DNA from: Thalassorhabdus alkalitolerans
GTDB lineage: Bacteria > Bacillota > Bacilli > Bacillales > Marinococcaceae
Assembly: GCF_042656585.1 (NCBI RefSeq)
Contig: NZ_JBHSPG010000023.1
Reading direction: 5' to 3' (one strand)
Length of the DNA: 64,000 nt
Below are positions 51,409 to 60,706 of this stretch, in pieces; position 1 is the first letter of the stretch; every line of letters starts with the position of its first letter. Both the position numbers and the translations under genes were made by a program. Below the pieces are notes generated by a model, which saw nothing but the letters and a program-made list of their open reading frames with translations, had not been told where the DNA came from and ran no database searches.

Positions 51409-53181
51409 ATGAAAGTATTTTTAGATTTATGGTGGTATTTCAAAAAAGAGAGGAAGCAGTATGGAACAGGAATTTTTCTTCTCGTACTAGTCTCCTTCTT
51501 ATCCCTGCTTCCTCCCTATGTGGTTGGTGTCTTTGTTGATCATATCTTAGAAGAAACATTAACACAGGAAATAATATGGTATTGGACAGGAATTTTATTC
51601 ATACTTGCTGTCTTAATATATATTCTCCGCTTTCTTTGGCGCTTGCTGATTTTTGGCTCTGCCATCCGACTGGCACGCTTACTTAGGAATAGACTTTATG
51701 AGCATTTTACAAAAATGTCGTCAAGCTTTTACAACAAAAGACGAACAGGTGACTTAATGGCTCATTCCACAAACGACATAAGAGCTATAGAACAGACAGC
51801 GGGAGTAGGGGTGTTAACTCTTGTTGATTCTCTGACCATGGGCGGTTTTGTCATTCTTACAATGGCCATTACGATTAGCTGGGAACTGACACTGATCAGT
51901 TTAATCCCTATGCCATTTATGGCATTGATGACAAGTTATTATGGAACGTTACTTCATAAAAGGTTTGGAAAGGCACAGGAAGCTTTTTCTTCATTAAACG
52001 ATAAAGTTCAAGAGAGCGTTTCAGGAGTCAGAATAACGAAAACATTTGGCCATGAGAATCTGGAAATAGAGTCTTTCAGGGACAAGTCAGAGGACGTGGT
52101 AAAGAAAAATATATCGGTGGCCAAGGTTGATGCCTTATTCGATCCTACGATCTCTTTTATTGTAGGTATCTCTTATTTTCTATCTATTTATTTTGGGGCT
52201 CAATATGTAGTGGCCGGAACAATTACAATCGGGGAACTTACAAGCTTTACGATCTACCTAGGATTATTAATATGGCCCATGCTTGCTTTTGGCTGGCTAT
52301 TTAACATAGTGGAAAGAGGACGTGCTTCCTACGGCAGAGTCGAGAAGCTTCTTAAAGAACCACAAGCAATTACAGATAAAGACGGAGCGGTATCTATCCC
52401 GCCTGAAGGTGATGTGAAAGCTCATATTCAATCAGTATATTATGACAACAGCCAGGATCCTGCTCTTCAAAATATCTTATTTTCCTTAAAAAAAGGGCAG
52501 ACGTTAGGAGTAGTCGGGAAAACAGGGAGCGGAAAGACGACGTTAGTTAAACTTTTCTTAAGAGAAGTTGAGATTAATAGAGGGGAAATTTTGTTTGGAA
52601 AGCATTCTCTTAGCGAATATACTTTGGATGCATTAAGGAAATCTATTGCTTACGTGCCTCAGGATCATTTTTTATTTTCTGCGACGATTGCTGATAACAT
52701 TGCATTTGGAGATCCAGATGCTTCGTTTAGCAGCCTGATCAAAGCAAGTAGGCTTGCGAGCGTTCATGAGGATATCATTCAGCTTCATAAAGGATATGAA
52801 ACGGTAGTAGGAGAAAGGGGAGTGACCTTATCCGGAGGACAAAAGCAGAGAATTTCTATCGCAAGAGCTCTTTTGCTTGATCCGGAAATGCTTATATTAG
52901 ATGACTCTTTATCTGCTGTCGATGCTCAAACAGAGGAAAATATTTTGTATGCGTTAAGAAAAGAAAGAAGAAACAAAACAACAATTATTACGGCTCATCG
53001 TTTAAGTGCAATCAAGCATTCAGATCTTATCCTTGTACTTGATGAAGGAAAAATACTGGAAAAAGGGAGCCATGAGGATTTAATGAAGCAAAAAAACGGC
53101 TGGTATAAGAGGATGTATGAGCAGCAGCAGCTTGAATCACTCGTTAACAGAGGAGGGAGGCAGGATGAAGCACCAAGATGA
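51409..53181 (+). CDS. ABC exporter half-transporter, BmrC/YheI-like
   Basis: 590 residues: six membrane helices (1-300), then a nucleotide-binding domain with GKTGSGKTTLV (Walker A), LSGGQKQRISIA and MLILDDSLSAVD. The Walker B ends DD, so the catalytic glutamate is aspartate and this ATP site is degenerate, as in heterodimeric exporters. With the 53165 product it forms a multidrug exporter of BmrCD type. ATG 51409 has an AGGTGG site; the frame from 51385 is not used. It overlaps the partner by 17 bases. Confidence 0.9.
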   Translation: MKVFLDLWWYFKKERKQYGTGIFLLVLVSFLSLLPPYVVGVFVDHILEETLTQEIIWYWTGILFILAVLIYILRFLWRLLIFGSAIRLARLLRNRLYEHFTKMSSSFYNKRRTGDLMAHSTNDIRAIEQTAGVGVLTLVDSLTMGGFVILTMAITISWELTLISLIPMPFMALMTSYYGTLLHKRFGKAQEAFSSLNDKVQESVSGVRITKTFGHENLEIESFRDKSEDVVKKNISVAKVDALFDPTISFIVGISYFLSIYFGAQYVVAGTITIGELTSFTIYLGLLIWPMLAFGWLFNIVERGRASYGRVEKLLKEPQAITDKDGAVSIPPEGDVKAHIQSVYYDNSQDPALQNILFSLKKGQTLGVVGKTGSGKTTLVKLFLREVEINRGEILFGKHSLSEYTLDALRKSIAYVPQDHFLFSATIADNIAFGDPDASFSSLIKASRLASVHEDIIQLHKGYETVVGERGVTLSGGQKQRISIARALLLDPEMLILDDSLSAVDAQTEENILYALRKERRNKTTIITAHRLSAIKHSDLILVLDEGKILEKGSHEDLMKQKNGWYKRMYEQQQLESLVNRGGRQDEAPR

Positions 53182-54952
53182 TTTTTTGGAGCACAAGGAA
53201 CAAAGAAAAGTATTTCTCAGGCTTATGGCTTATTTGAAAGGGCATAAAGGGCTCGTTATTCTTTCATTTATCTTCCTGTTACTTGGAACAGGAGCCGAAC
53301 TTGTTGGTCCAATTTTAATTCAAATTTTTATAGACGATTATCTTACGCCACAAAACTTCCCTTTTGAACCGCTTTTATGGTTAGGTTCTGCTTATGTTAT
53401 CCTGCATGTAACTTCGGTTATTTTTAACTACTTTCAGCGTTTTTGGTTTCAAAAGATTGCGTTACGGATTATTCAGCAGCTTCGAATAGATGTTTTTTCA
53501 AAGACGCAGAAATTTGGCCTTTCCTTTTTTGACCGTACTCCGGCAGGCGGGATTATTTCAAGGGTGACCAATGACACCGAGGCAGTTAAAGAGATGTTTG
53601 TTGACGTATTATCGACATTCGTTCAAAATATTGTATTTCTTATTGGTATTTTCATAGCAATGTTTTATTTAAATGCACGCCTTGCGATTCTATGCTTATT
53701 TCTCCTTCCTGTTATTTTGGGTCTTATGTATGTATACCGTCGTTTAAGTGCCAGGTTTTACGGAGCAATGAGCGGTAAGCTAAGTCAGTTAAACGGAAAA
53801 ATCAATGAATCGATTCAGGGAATGACAATTATTCAAGCTTTCAGGCAGCAAAAAAGAATGAGAAAAGAATTCGAAAAAGTAAACGAAGAACATCATCGCG
53901 CCTGGTTGAAGGGCATGAAACTTGATGGGCTCCTGCTGCGGCCTGCTGTAGATTTTATATCGATTCTTGCTTTTATTTTAGTTTTACAATATTTTGGTTT
54001 TGCATCGTTTCAAGGGCCAGTTGAGATTGGAGTGTTATACGCATTTGTAAATTACCTGGATCGTTTCTTTGAGCCTGTTAATCAAATGATGCAGCGTCTT
54101 TCATTGTTTCAGCAGGCCATTGTATCAGCCGGTCGTGTTTTTCGTTTAATTGACCACAATGAGGCTGCCCCTTTTAAGATTGGCAAAGACCGTCCAACTA
54201 TCCGGGAGGGAGAAGTCCGTTTTGAAAATGTTTCTTTTTCATATGATGGAAAAACAGACGTTTTAAAAAATATTTCCTTTACGGTTCGCAAAGGCGAAAC
54301 TCTCGCTTTAGTGGGGCATACTGGGAGTGGGAAAAGTTCAATTATAAATCTTTTGATGAGGTTTTACCCGGTAGAACGAGGACGTATTATGATTGATGGA
54401 GCAGATCTTTCCTCCTACGAAAACAGTGAGCTTAGAGAACATCTGGGTCTGGTTCTGCAGGATAATTTCTTATTTACCGGAGATGTGAAAACAAATATCA
54501 GGTTATATGATAAATCATTGACTGATCAGGACATCGAAAAAGCTGCACGCTTTGTGAATGCTGACAAATTTATCAGTCGGCTTCCGAATGGGTATAACCA
54601 CCCCGTTGGAGAACGAGGCGCTACTTTTTCCAGCGGAGAAAGACAGTTGATCTCCTTTGCAAGAACTATGGCGCGTTCACCAAAGATATTAATATTAGAT
54701 GAAGCAACGGCCAATGTTGATACAGAAACGGAAGAAGCGATTCAAACAGCATTACAAAGAATGAAAAAAGGCAGGACAACGCTTGCTATTGCTCACCGGC
54801 TGTCCACAATCAAGGAAGCTGACCATATCCTCGTTCTTCACCAGGGAGAAATAGCCGAGGAAGGAACCCATGACCAACTCCTGACAAGGAAGGGACTTTA
54901 TTACAATATGTACCTGCTTCAACAAGGGATTAATAAGGAAATGCCTGGATGA
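53165..54952 (+). CDS. ABC exporter half-transporter, BmrD/YheH-like
   Basis: 595 residues: six membrane helices, then Walker A GHTGSGKSSII, signature FSSGERQLISFA (degenerate instead of LSGGQ) and Walker B ILILDEATANVD with an intact catalytic Glu. One intact and one degenerate ATP site per dimer result, the classic asymmetric exporter. ATG 53165 follows GGAGGGAGG. It ends at a strong terminator. Confidence 0.9.
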   Translation: MKHQDDFLEHKEQRKVFLRLMAYLKGHKGLVILSFIFLLLGTGAELVGPILIQIFIDDYLTPQNFPFEPLLWLGSAYVILHVTSVIFNYFQRFWFQKIALRIIQQLRIDVFSKTQKFGLSFFDRTPAGGIISRVTNDTEAVKEMFVDVLSTFVQNIVFLIGIFIAMFYLNARLAILCLFLLPVILGLMYVYRRLSARFYGAMSGKLSQLNGKINESIQGMTIIQAFRQQKRMRKEFEKVNEEHHRAWLKGMKLDGLLLRPAVDFISILAFILVLQYFGFASFQGPVEIGVLYAFVNYLDRFFEPVNQMMQRLSLFQQAIVSAGRVFRLIDHNEAAPFKIGKDRPTIREGEVRFENVSFSYDGKTDVLKNISFTVRKGETLALVGHTGSGKSSIINLLMRFYPVERGRIMIDGADLSSYENSELREHLGLVLQDNFLFTGDVKTNIRLYDKSLTDQDIEKAARFVNADKFISRLPNGYNHPVGERGATFSSGERQLISFARTMARSPKILILDEATANVDTETEEAIQTALQRMKKGRTTLAIAHRLSTIKEADHILVLHQGEIAEEGTHDQLLTRKGLYYNMYLLQQGINKEMPG

Positions 54953-54998
54953 CAATTCGGCTGTACACTGCCCGGTAATATCTATGGTCATTAAAAGA

Positions 54999-55036
54999 GG
55001 GTCCAATTATCAAGTAACGATAATTGGACCCTTCTT
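54999..55036 (+). terminator. Terminator of the ABC exporter operon
   Basis: GGGTCCAATTATC and GATAATTGGACCC arms, loop AAGTAAC, then TTCTTTCTTT. Confidence 0.9.
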
Positions 55037-55106
55037 TCTTTAAAGAGACTGTTTTTCTAAGTCTCAGTAATTATTTCTCTACCTGAGAAATCCATTGCTC
55101 TTCGTC

Positions 55107-55277
55107 TCAATAAGGGTGTGCGGTCAGTGCTTTTTCATTTTGATACAAATTAAGCAGTTCATCCAGTTCCTGGCTTGCTTGCAAAACTTTTCCAGAGGTT
55201 AATCCATAGTGGCGGCCAGCATTCATCATTTGGTTTCGTTTGGCTTCTATTTTGATTATGAGCTCTTGTGCATGCAT
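55107..55277 (-). CDS. Spo0E-family aspartyl-phosphate phosphatase
   Basis: 56 residues, helical hairpin. HAQELIIKIEAKRNQMMNAG leads into the family signature SQELDELLNLYQ. Spo0E-type proteins dephosphorylate Spo0A~P and delay sporulation. ATG 55277 has GAGGTG at 9-base spacing, and a TATAAT lies near. Target specificity in this organism is inferred. Confidence 0.88.
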   Translation of the reverse strand: MHAQELIIKIEAKRNQMMNAGRHYGLTSGKVLQASQELDELLNLYQNEKALTAHPY

Positions 55278-55438
55278 GATCATCTTCACCTCAAAAAGTA
55301 TCATTGAAAAATTATACAAAATTTAAACATCTCTGGCAAGCCGGATGAAGAAGAATGAGTAGAGTAGTTGCTAATCAAGAGTGTCTTTTGTCATAATAAT
55401 ATAGAAGAATTGATAAACTTACCAAATGGGGTGAAGAA

Positions 55439-55648
55439 ATGGCGACGGAAGTGATACATGTAGAAGGAATGACATGCGGTCATTGCAAAGCTTCTGTAGA
55501 AAAAGCATTAACAAGTTTACAAGGCGTAGAAAAGGCTGAGGTAAGTCTTGATCATAACAACGTAACAGTTTCTTATGATAACGATAAAGTGACACCTGCT
55601 AGGATGAAAGAAGAAATAGAAGATATTGGATATGATGTAGAAAAATAA
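55439..55648 (+). CDS. copZ: Copper chaperone CopZ
   Basis: 69 residues, a single heavy-metal-associated ferredoxin-like domain with MTCGHC at residues 11-16 (Cys13, Cys16) binding Cu(I). Delivers copper to CopA, which is not in this window, nor is CsoR. GGGGTGAAG precedes the ATG. Downstream is the thiol-redox cluster. Confidence 0.96.
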   Translation: MATEVIHVEGMTCGHCKASVEKALTSLQGVEKAEVSLDHNNVTVSYDNDKVTPARMKEEIEDIGYDVEK

Positions 55649-55652
55649 GTAA

Positions 55653-55681
55653 AAGCCGCCTGAAAATAAGGCGGTTTTTTC
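55653..55681 (+). terminator. Terminator of copZ
   Basis: AGCCGCCT...AGGCGG arms followed by six Ts. Confidence 0.88.
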
Positions 55682-55718
55682 CTTCTTTCACACTACAGGA
55701 AAAAAGGAGGCGGCAGCT

Positions 55719-56279
55719 GTGAAATGGCAAAAAATATCTTCTGCTTTTCTTTTCGTACTCTTTATCATTTTCTTTATCTGGTTAGGTTCCGCCCAGCCAG
55801 AGGACTCCCAGGAATCAGCATTGCCTTTGGAAGGTTTTCAGGCACCGCCTTTATCCTTATACAAAAATGGTTCGATGTATGATCCGATAACAGAAGATGA
55901 GAAACGCCCCCTTGTCATAAACTTCTGGGCTTCCTGGTGTCCTCCTTGTCACGAAGAGATGGAGGATTTAATAGCATCCTCTCATTTGTTTGAAGAAGAA
56001 GAGGTGAAGTTTGTGGGAGTAAACATGCTTACCCAGGATACCATGGAAGATGCCAAGAGCTTTATAGAGGAATATAAAGTTCCTTATATAAATCTTTTTG
56101 ATGAAGAAGGGACTGTAAGCAGAGAGTATCAGGTGAGATCAATACCGACTACCTTTATAATAGATGCAGAAGGATACATAAGGTGGAGGAAAACAGGTGC
56201 TCTAACAAAGAATGAATTAATACAGGCCATACATATAGTAAGAGAAGAAGGGGGCAGAAGTGATGATGAAGAGGCATGA
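55719..56279 (+). CDS. Membrane-anchored thioredoxin-like protein (ResA/YneN type)
   Basis: 186 residues. An N-terminal signal anchor (ISSAFLFVLFIIFFIWLG, residues 6-23), then a thioredoxin fold with WASWCPPC, Cys74 and Cys77. It faces the outside and reduces disulfides, for example in cytochrome c maturation or spore envelope proteins. GTG 55719 has AGGAGG 8 bases upstream. Its stop overlaps the next gene, so they are coupled. Confidence 0.9.
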   Translation: MKWQKISSAFLFVLFIIFFIWLGSAQPEDSQESALPLEGFQAPPLSLYKNGSMYDPITEDEKRPLVINFWASWCPPCHEEMEDLIASSHLFEEEEVKFVGVNMLTQDTMEDAKSFIEEYKVPYINLFDEEGTVSREYQVRSIPTTFIIDAEGYIRWRKTGALTKNELIQAIHIVREEGGRSDDEEA

Positions 56280-56880
56280 TTTGATCACCATGGGACCTTT
56301 TCAATTTCCAGGCTGGCTGATTGCTTTGGCCGCTGCCTTTGCTCTCTCCTATGCGTTACTAAGCATTATCTTAAAAAGAAAGTGGGGAAACAAAGCAAAG
56401 GAAGAGATCACTTCATCAGTAACAGGTGTAATTGTGGCAGGGGTTATCCTATATCATATGTGGCCCTTATTTGGAAATTGGAGTATGATACTTAACCCAT
56501 CCCAGTTACTGTTTACTTCTGGAGGTCCTTTCGCAAAAGAGGCTGCTGTCTTATTAGGTGCTATTGTGCTTGGTTTAATGTGGAAGAAAAAGAAATGGTC
56601 TCTTCATACGGCCGATGACATTTCATTGTCTATTTTCCTTGGTTATTCGCTCTATTCCTTGTTATTAATCCAGCCAGGCCTATCGACCGGGGGTTCATGG
56701 GGACTAATGTATGAAGGGAATTTCCATCATCCCCTTCATGTGTACGAAGGGACGCTGGGGCTTGTTTTTTTATGGTTTGGAGTAAATTGGGTTATAAGCA
56801 AACAGCCATTTATCTTTACTCTTTACCTGGCTTTTAGCGTCGTTGCTATCGATTTACTGTTAAAGCCTGTTTCCCCTTAA
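56263..56880 (+). CDS. Lgt-like integral membrane protein
   Basis: 205 residues with about six to seven membrane helices. HHPLHVYEGTLGLVFLWFGV near residue 160 resembles the HPxxLYE region of prolipoprotein diacylglyceryl transferase (Lgt), and a preceding glycine-rich stretch fits, but the Lgt catalytic arginine signature was not seen. A divergent Lgt-family member of unknown function is my best guess. It overlaps the thioredoxin-like gene, so it acts with it. Confidence 0.6.
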   Translation: MMKRHDLITMGPFQFPGWLIALAAAFALSYALLSIILKRKWGNKAKEEITSSVTGVIVAGVILYHMWPLFGNWSMILNPSQLLFTSGGPFAKEAAVLLGAIVLGLMWKKKKWSLHTADDISLSIFLGYSLYSLLLIQPGLSTGGSWGLMYEGNFHHPLHVYEGTLGLVFLWFGVNWVISKQPFIFTLYLAFSVVAIDLLLKPVSP

Positions 56881-56982
56881 AACGACATTGCATCTTTCAG
56901 GCTGCTCGGTGTATGATTAATAATAGGAACTTACGGAGTTTTTATAGTATCCGTAAAACGGAAAAGGGAGGAGGCATACACC

Positions 56983-57495
56983 TTGACAACATCGGTGATG
57001 CTTGGAACCTTGGGCGCTGCCATGATGGCTGCCTTAGCGATCATCATACGCTTAAAAGCAATTAAGAAGCCGGCCACACTCAAAAAGATCGTTCTTCCCC
57101 CGATTTTTATGTCGACGGGATTTCTCATGTTTTTATATGAACCTGCCCGGTTATCTCCTCTTCAAATTATGGAAGCACTGGCAGTTGGCTTGATTTTCTC
57201 TATTTTCTTAATTAAGACGTCCAAGTTTGAAATAAAAAATAATCAAATTTATTTGCGCCGTTCAAAGGCATTTGTGTTTATTTTAATATTTTTGTTACTC
57301 GCTCGCATTACCTTTAAAATCATTATTGGCGATGCGATTCACGTGGCAGAACTGGCTGGGATGTTTTTTATTTTAGCTTACGGGATGATTCTTCCTTGGA
57401 GAGTAGCGATGCTCCTAGGATATAAAAAGGCAGAGAAAGAGTTGTTGGTGAAGGATCCGATTGAAAAGCCTTCGCCGGCTCCAGCTACAAGGTAA
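56983..57495 (+). CDS. ccdC: CcdC (YneJ) membrane protein
   Basis: 170 residues with four or five membrane helices. IVLPPIFMSTGFLMFLYEP near residue 40 and the final RVAMLLGYKKAEKELL are typical of CcdC, which sits with CcdA and has a link to cytochrome c biogenesis in B. subtilis, though it is not essential for it. TTG 56983 follows GGGAGGAGG. ccdA itself is not present here. Confidence 0.9.
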   Translation: MTTSVMLGTLGAAMMAALAIIIRLKAIKKPATLKKIVLPPIFMSTGFLMFLYEPARLSPLQIMEALAVGLIFSIFLIKTSKFEIKNNQIYLRRSKAFVFILIFLLLARITFKIIIGDAIHVAELAGMFFILAYGMILPWRVAMLLGYKKAEKELLVKDPIEKPSPAPATR

Positions 57496-57520
57496 AAATT
57501 GACTATCTTACCTAAATGAA

Positions 57521-57566
57521 AATAAGGCTCCCATTATCGTCTTTTGATAAAGGGAGCCTTATTTTT
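57521..57566. terminator. Bidirectional terminator of ccdC
   Basis: AATAAGGCTCCC and GGGAGCCTTATT arms with a long loop and T-rich tail. Confidence 0.85.
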
Positions 57567-57844
57567 GGATTCAAAACTACTTGGTTATCCTGCTGGGCGG
57601 TGTCCTTCAGGGACGGCAAAAGCAAGAGCTATCCACCGGGGGTCTTCCCCGGTTAGCAGAAGTCTTGATCGAGCATAGAAGACAACGTGAAAGCGAATGA
57701 AAAGAAGCTTGAGAGGATGTCCCACTGGTGCCTTTAGGTGGGTGCAAGTGGCCCTTTGAACAATTAACCAATAGCATACTGGAAACAAAAAAGAGCTCTC
57801 ACCGATGGTGAGGACTCTTCTCTTTAGCTTCGTTGTGTCCCAGC
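57562..57844 (-). repeat. GCTGGGACA-type intergenic repeat, copy B
   Basis: Read on the minus strand this 283-base stretch contains the blocks shared with copy A at 24831-25020 in order: GCTGGGACA, CCTCACCAT, GGTGAGAGC, TTGTTCAAA, CACCTAAAGGCA, TTTTCATTCG and AGTTTTGAATC. A terminator-like hairpin lies at its start. It fills the 57496-57858 gap, which has no gene. Confidence 0.7.
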
Positions 57845-57858
57845 ATCTTTTTCAGAAA

Positions 57859-58284
57859 CTAGAACAGGTGACTGTAGGGCTGTAGATCCACTTTCTTTTC
57901 TTTAAGCTTTGCACGGAGAAATTTATGGTCTCGTTTAGGAGTGGCTATAATGTAGCCGCGAATAATTAAATCTTCATCAATGGTGTCAACTTGTTCTTTA
58001 AGTGCAAGCTCACCGATTTTCCCGGCAATTTTTTCCCTGGCTACATCTCTAAACAATTCAGGGACGGGAGAGACCAGTTCTTCTAATAGCATTTTTTTAT
58101 CTTCCGGCCACAGATGGCGGGTTTGCTCAATATAATAATCCTGCCAGTCCAAGATTGATTTTCCATCTTCTTTAGGGAAACGTTTCAGAAACTTTCTGAA
58201 CATAAAGTATCCCCCGATAAACATCATTACCGTCAAGAATATAGACCACAATACGATGAACCACATGAATAGATCCGTAGGCAT
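57859..58284 (-). CDS. yneK: YneK, DUF2621
   Basis: 141 residues. One N-terminal membrane helix (LFMWFIVLWSIFLTVMMFIGG, about residues 5-25), then a soluble domain with SILDWQDYYIEQTRHLWPEDK and PVPELFRDVAREKIAGKIGE, the DUF2621 pattern. The family is a conserved neighbour of ccdC in Bacillus; function unknown. ATG 58284 has GAGGTG at 6-base spacing. Confidence 0.88.
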   Translation of the reverse strand: MPTDLFMWFIVLWSIFLTVMMFIGGYFMFRKFLKRFPKEDGKSILDWQDYYIEQTRHLWPEDKKMLLEELVSPVPELFRDVAREKIAGKIGELALKEQVDTIDEDLIIRGYIIATPKRDHKFLRAKLKEKKVDLQPYSHLF

Positions 58285-58408
58285 TTTCTTCACCTCTGTC
58301 TTAATTGGTCCTTCATTATTTTATCACAGAAAAATAAAAAGATGGAATTATATTTATGAGGATTTTTTGATCTGTTATAGTGGTAAAGGAAGTGAGGTGG
58401 AAAAGTCT

Positions 58409-58828
58409 ATGTTGTTGTATTTAACAAGCTATATTTTGCATTGGGTGATTTCAATTTTCTTCTTCTTGCTCATACCATTGCCTTTTTTGTATAAGGGAGT
58501 AGATGGATCCTACAGACTACCCCTTTTTAAAATTTACCGGGGTATCATCCATGGGGCTCATGTCGGAATCATCATTGCTTTCATTACCGGAATCATTCTT
58601 ACAGATAACTGGTTGTCTGTATGGACGGTGTTGGTATTGGTAACCTGGGTCGCTATCAGTGCCTTTCTGGGACTGACTTCTAAACAAATCAGGTTATTAC
58701 TGTCAGCAGAAAAGGAAAACAAAGAAAATAAAGAAGCAGGAGATAAGCTGTTTCAATTCAGTTTGCTGTTATCCATCCTTATTATTTTCCTGTTTTTTAT
58801 TAAGTTTTCAAATCTCCTTGGTGCATAA
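58409..58828 (+). CDS. Integral membrane protein, 139 aa
   Basis: Four membrane helices (about 1-22, 45-65, 70-90, 115-135) with a charged loop after the third (SAEKENKENKEAGD). No family assigned. ATG 58409 has GTGAGGTGG upstream; earlier frame codons from 58256 have no ribosome site and overlap yneK antisense. It may be co-transcribed with the cyclotransferase gene 20 bases downstream. Confidence 0.65.
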   Translation: MLLYLTSYILHWVISIFFFLLIPLPFLYKGVDGSYRLPLFKIYRGIIHGAHVGIIIAFITGIILTDNWLSVWTVLVLVTWVAISAFLGLTSKQIRLLLSAEKENKENKEAGDKLFQFSLLLSILIIFLFFIKFSNLLGA

Positions 58829-58847
58829 AAGGAAAGGTGGTATCAAC

Positions 58848-59300
58848 GTGCCTTATTATTTTGCGTATGGCTCCTGTATGAATGTAAATGATATTAAAAG
58901 AACGGTAGATGGGAAACGTCTTGGACCCGCGCTTCTACATGATTATACATTCGGCTTTCGCGCTTTTTCCCATAAACGGGAAGGGGGAGTGGCAGATATT
59001 ATATTTGAAGAAGGAAAAACCGTAGAAGGCGCACTTTTTGAAGTGCCCGGGTTTGAAGAGCTTGATATTAGAGAAGGATACCCCCTCGTATACGATCGTA
59101 TACCTGTGCATGTAAAAAGGCTCGAATCAAATGAATGGGTAAAAGCTGAAACCTATACGATAAAAGATAAAGCTGTAACAGATATACCTCCGTCGAAATA
59201 TTACGCTGGGCTAATTGAAGAAGGGGCTGAGATATTATCCCTTGAATATCAGGATCAACTTAGAAAAATGATCAGGGAACTGTGGCGAAAAGGGAAATAG
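58848..59300 (+). CDS. Gamma-glutamylcyclotransferase-like protein (AIG2/YkqA fold)
   Basis: 150 residues. VPYYFAYGSCMN at the start is the substrate-binding YGS(N) motif of the cyclotransferase fold, and GYPLVYDRIPV carries the conserved glutamate-rich core near residue 80; the YYAGLIEEGAE region follows. It probably cleaves gamma-glutamyl peptides to 5-oxoproline, but specificity is unknown. GTG 58848 follows AAAGGTGG. Confidence 0.85.
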   Translation: MPYYFAYGSCMNVNDIKRTVDGKRLGPALLHDYTFGFRAFSHKREGGVADIIFEEGKTVEGALFEVPGFEELDIREGYPLVYDRIPVHVKRLESNEWVKAETYTIKDKAVTDIPPSKYYAGLIEEGAEILSLEYQDQLRKMIRELWRKGK

Positions 59301-59328
59301 CACCAGGATAAAAGGGAGTGAATATTCA

Positions 59329-59760
59329 TTGAGTTCACGGGATGTAAATGATTATATCCAGGAAGGTATTCATGGGAGCAGAAGAGTAAATCCGGACGAA
59401 CAACGGAGATTTTTAGGGACATTCCGGGAAAGAGTACTTATTGCTTTAACAAAAGAACAGGTAATGAAAAAAGGAACGTATCCAGAAGTTGAAGAAATGA
59501 TAAAGAAATACCCGGACGCCCATTTACTCGTCAATGGCTTGATTGGGCACCAGGCTGTGAGTGAATATACAAGGCTTGCCAGTGAGAATGGAATTCACGC
59601 ACAAAGAGTCACAGACCATGATTCCAACACTGATATCGGGCTTCTTTTGGCGAGTGACAAAGCTGTTGATAATGAAGAAATCTTCATTGAAGATGAAAAG
59701 TCCGAAGAACAAGAAACTGAGAAAAAGCCTTCTTTTTTCCAACGCTTATTTGGCCAGTGA
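59329..59760 (+). CDS. yueI: YueI, DUF1694 family
   Basis: 143 residues. HGSRRVNPDEQRRFLGTFRERVLIALT near the N-terminus is the DUF1694 signature, and the acidic tail ends KPSFFQRLFGQ. A small soluble alpha/beta protein related to ribosomal L7Ae-like folds; function unknown. TTG 59329 follows AAAGGGAGTG. Confidence 0.9.
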   Translation: MSSRDVNDYIQEGIHGSRRVNPDEQRRFLGTFRERVLIALTKEQVMKKGTYPEVEEMIKKYPDAHLLVNGLIGHQAVSEYTRLASENGIHAQRVTDHDSNTDIGLLLASDKAVDNEEIFIEDEKSEEQETEKKPSFFQRLFGQ

Positions 59761-59770
59761 TTTAACGATA

Positions 59771-59798
59771 GATCCTTACAATGTAAGGGTCTTTTTAT
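59771..59798 (+). terminator. Terminator of yueI
   Basis: GATCCTTACA and TGTAAGGGTC arms around one base, followed by TTTTTATTTT. Confidence 0.85.
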
Positions 59799-59969
59799 TT
59801 TAATTCAAAACCTTCTTGGAAGGATTTATCCCCTCCGGAAATCATTAAAAGTCGTAAAATGCCGTAACTGAGACATGATAAGAAACGACAGTCACTTTCC
59901 TCGCGCAAGTGAATCAATAAAAAGCTTGCCTTAAAAGGAAAAAATTTATCTCAAAGGGAGGTGAAAACC

Positions 59970-60683
59970 ATGGAAAGAAAAAAGCTTCAGCAGATTTATT
60001 ATGAATTGAAAGAAGAAGAAAAAGAGCTAAAGGCGAGATTAAATAAGTACCACTTTGGCAATGAATTGGAGCTTGTCCATGAATCAATGGATGAACTATC
60101 TAGTTATGATAATCATCCAGGAGATTTAGGAACAGAATTATATGAAAGAGAGAAAGATATTGCATTAAATGAACATGCTGAACAAGAATTAAAGGATGTT
60201 CAAAAGACCATAAAAGCATTAGAAGAAGATACATTTGGACGGTGTGAAGTGTGCGGAGGGCCTATTTCTGATGAACGATTGGAAGCTCTTCCTACCACAA
60301 CTACATGTATCAAGCATGCTCCTCATGAAATATATACAAATAATGAACGTCCTGTAGAAGAAGATATAATAAAGCCTGCATTCGGGCAATTTGAATACGA
60401 TGAAAACGAAAGTGAAACCTTTTTTGATGCTGAAGATGCATGGCAAGAAGTAGAACGATATGGTTCTTCTGAATCACCATCTGATTTTTATGAAACGGCA
60501 AAGAGTTATAACGAAATGTATGTGGAGTCTGATGAAAACGTAGGGTACGTGGAAGAGGTAGAAGGTTTTTTGCAGGCAGGCCTTGACGGACGTTTTACTG
60601 GAGTCGGCACTGCCCATGAAAAATATGAAAGGTATCTTGACACAAACGAGACCGACTCAGTGCTTGGGTATGATGAAGAATAA
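59970..60683 (+). CDS. yteA: YteA, TraR/DksA-type zinc-finger protein
   Basis: 237 residues. A long helical hairpin (1-90) carries ELKEEEKELKARLNKYHFGNE, then CEVCGGPISDERL near residue 95 with CIKH about 15 residues on, so the second metal pair is C-H rather than CxxC. A very acidic tail of about 130 residues follows (EDIIKPAFGQFEYDENESET and so on). The YteA family is common in Bacillaceae; a role near RNA polymerase is suspected from DksA. ATG 59970 follows AAGGGAGGTG. Confidence 0.9.
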   Translation: MERKKLQQIYYELKEEEKELKARLNKYHFGNELELVHESMDELSSYDNHPGDLGTELYEREKDIALNEHAEQELKDVQKTIKALEEDTFGRCEVCGGPISDERLEALPTTTTCIKHAPHEIYTNNERPVEEDIIKPAFGQFEYDENESETFFDAEDAWQEVERYGSSESPSDFYETAKSYNEMYVESDENVGYVEEVEGFLQAGLDGRFTGVGTAHEKYERYLDTNETDSVLGYDEE

Positions 60684-60684
60684 G

Positions 60685-60706
60685 GGCCGCCTCAGCGGCC
60701 TTTTTA
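60685..60706. terminator. Terminator between yteA and the YetF-like gene
   Basis: GGCCGC-CTCA-GCGGCC followed by TTTTT; the convergent gene ends just after it. Confidence 0.85.
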
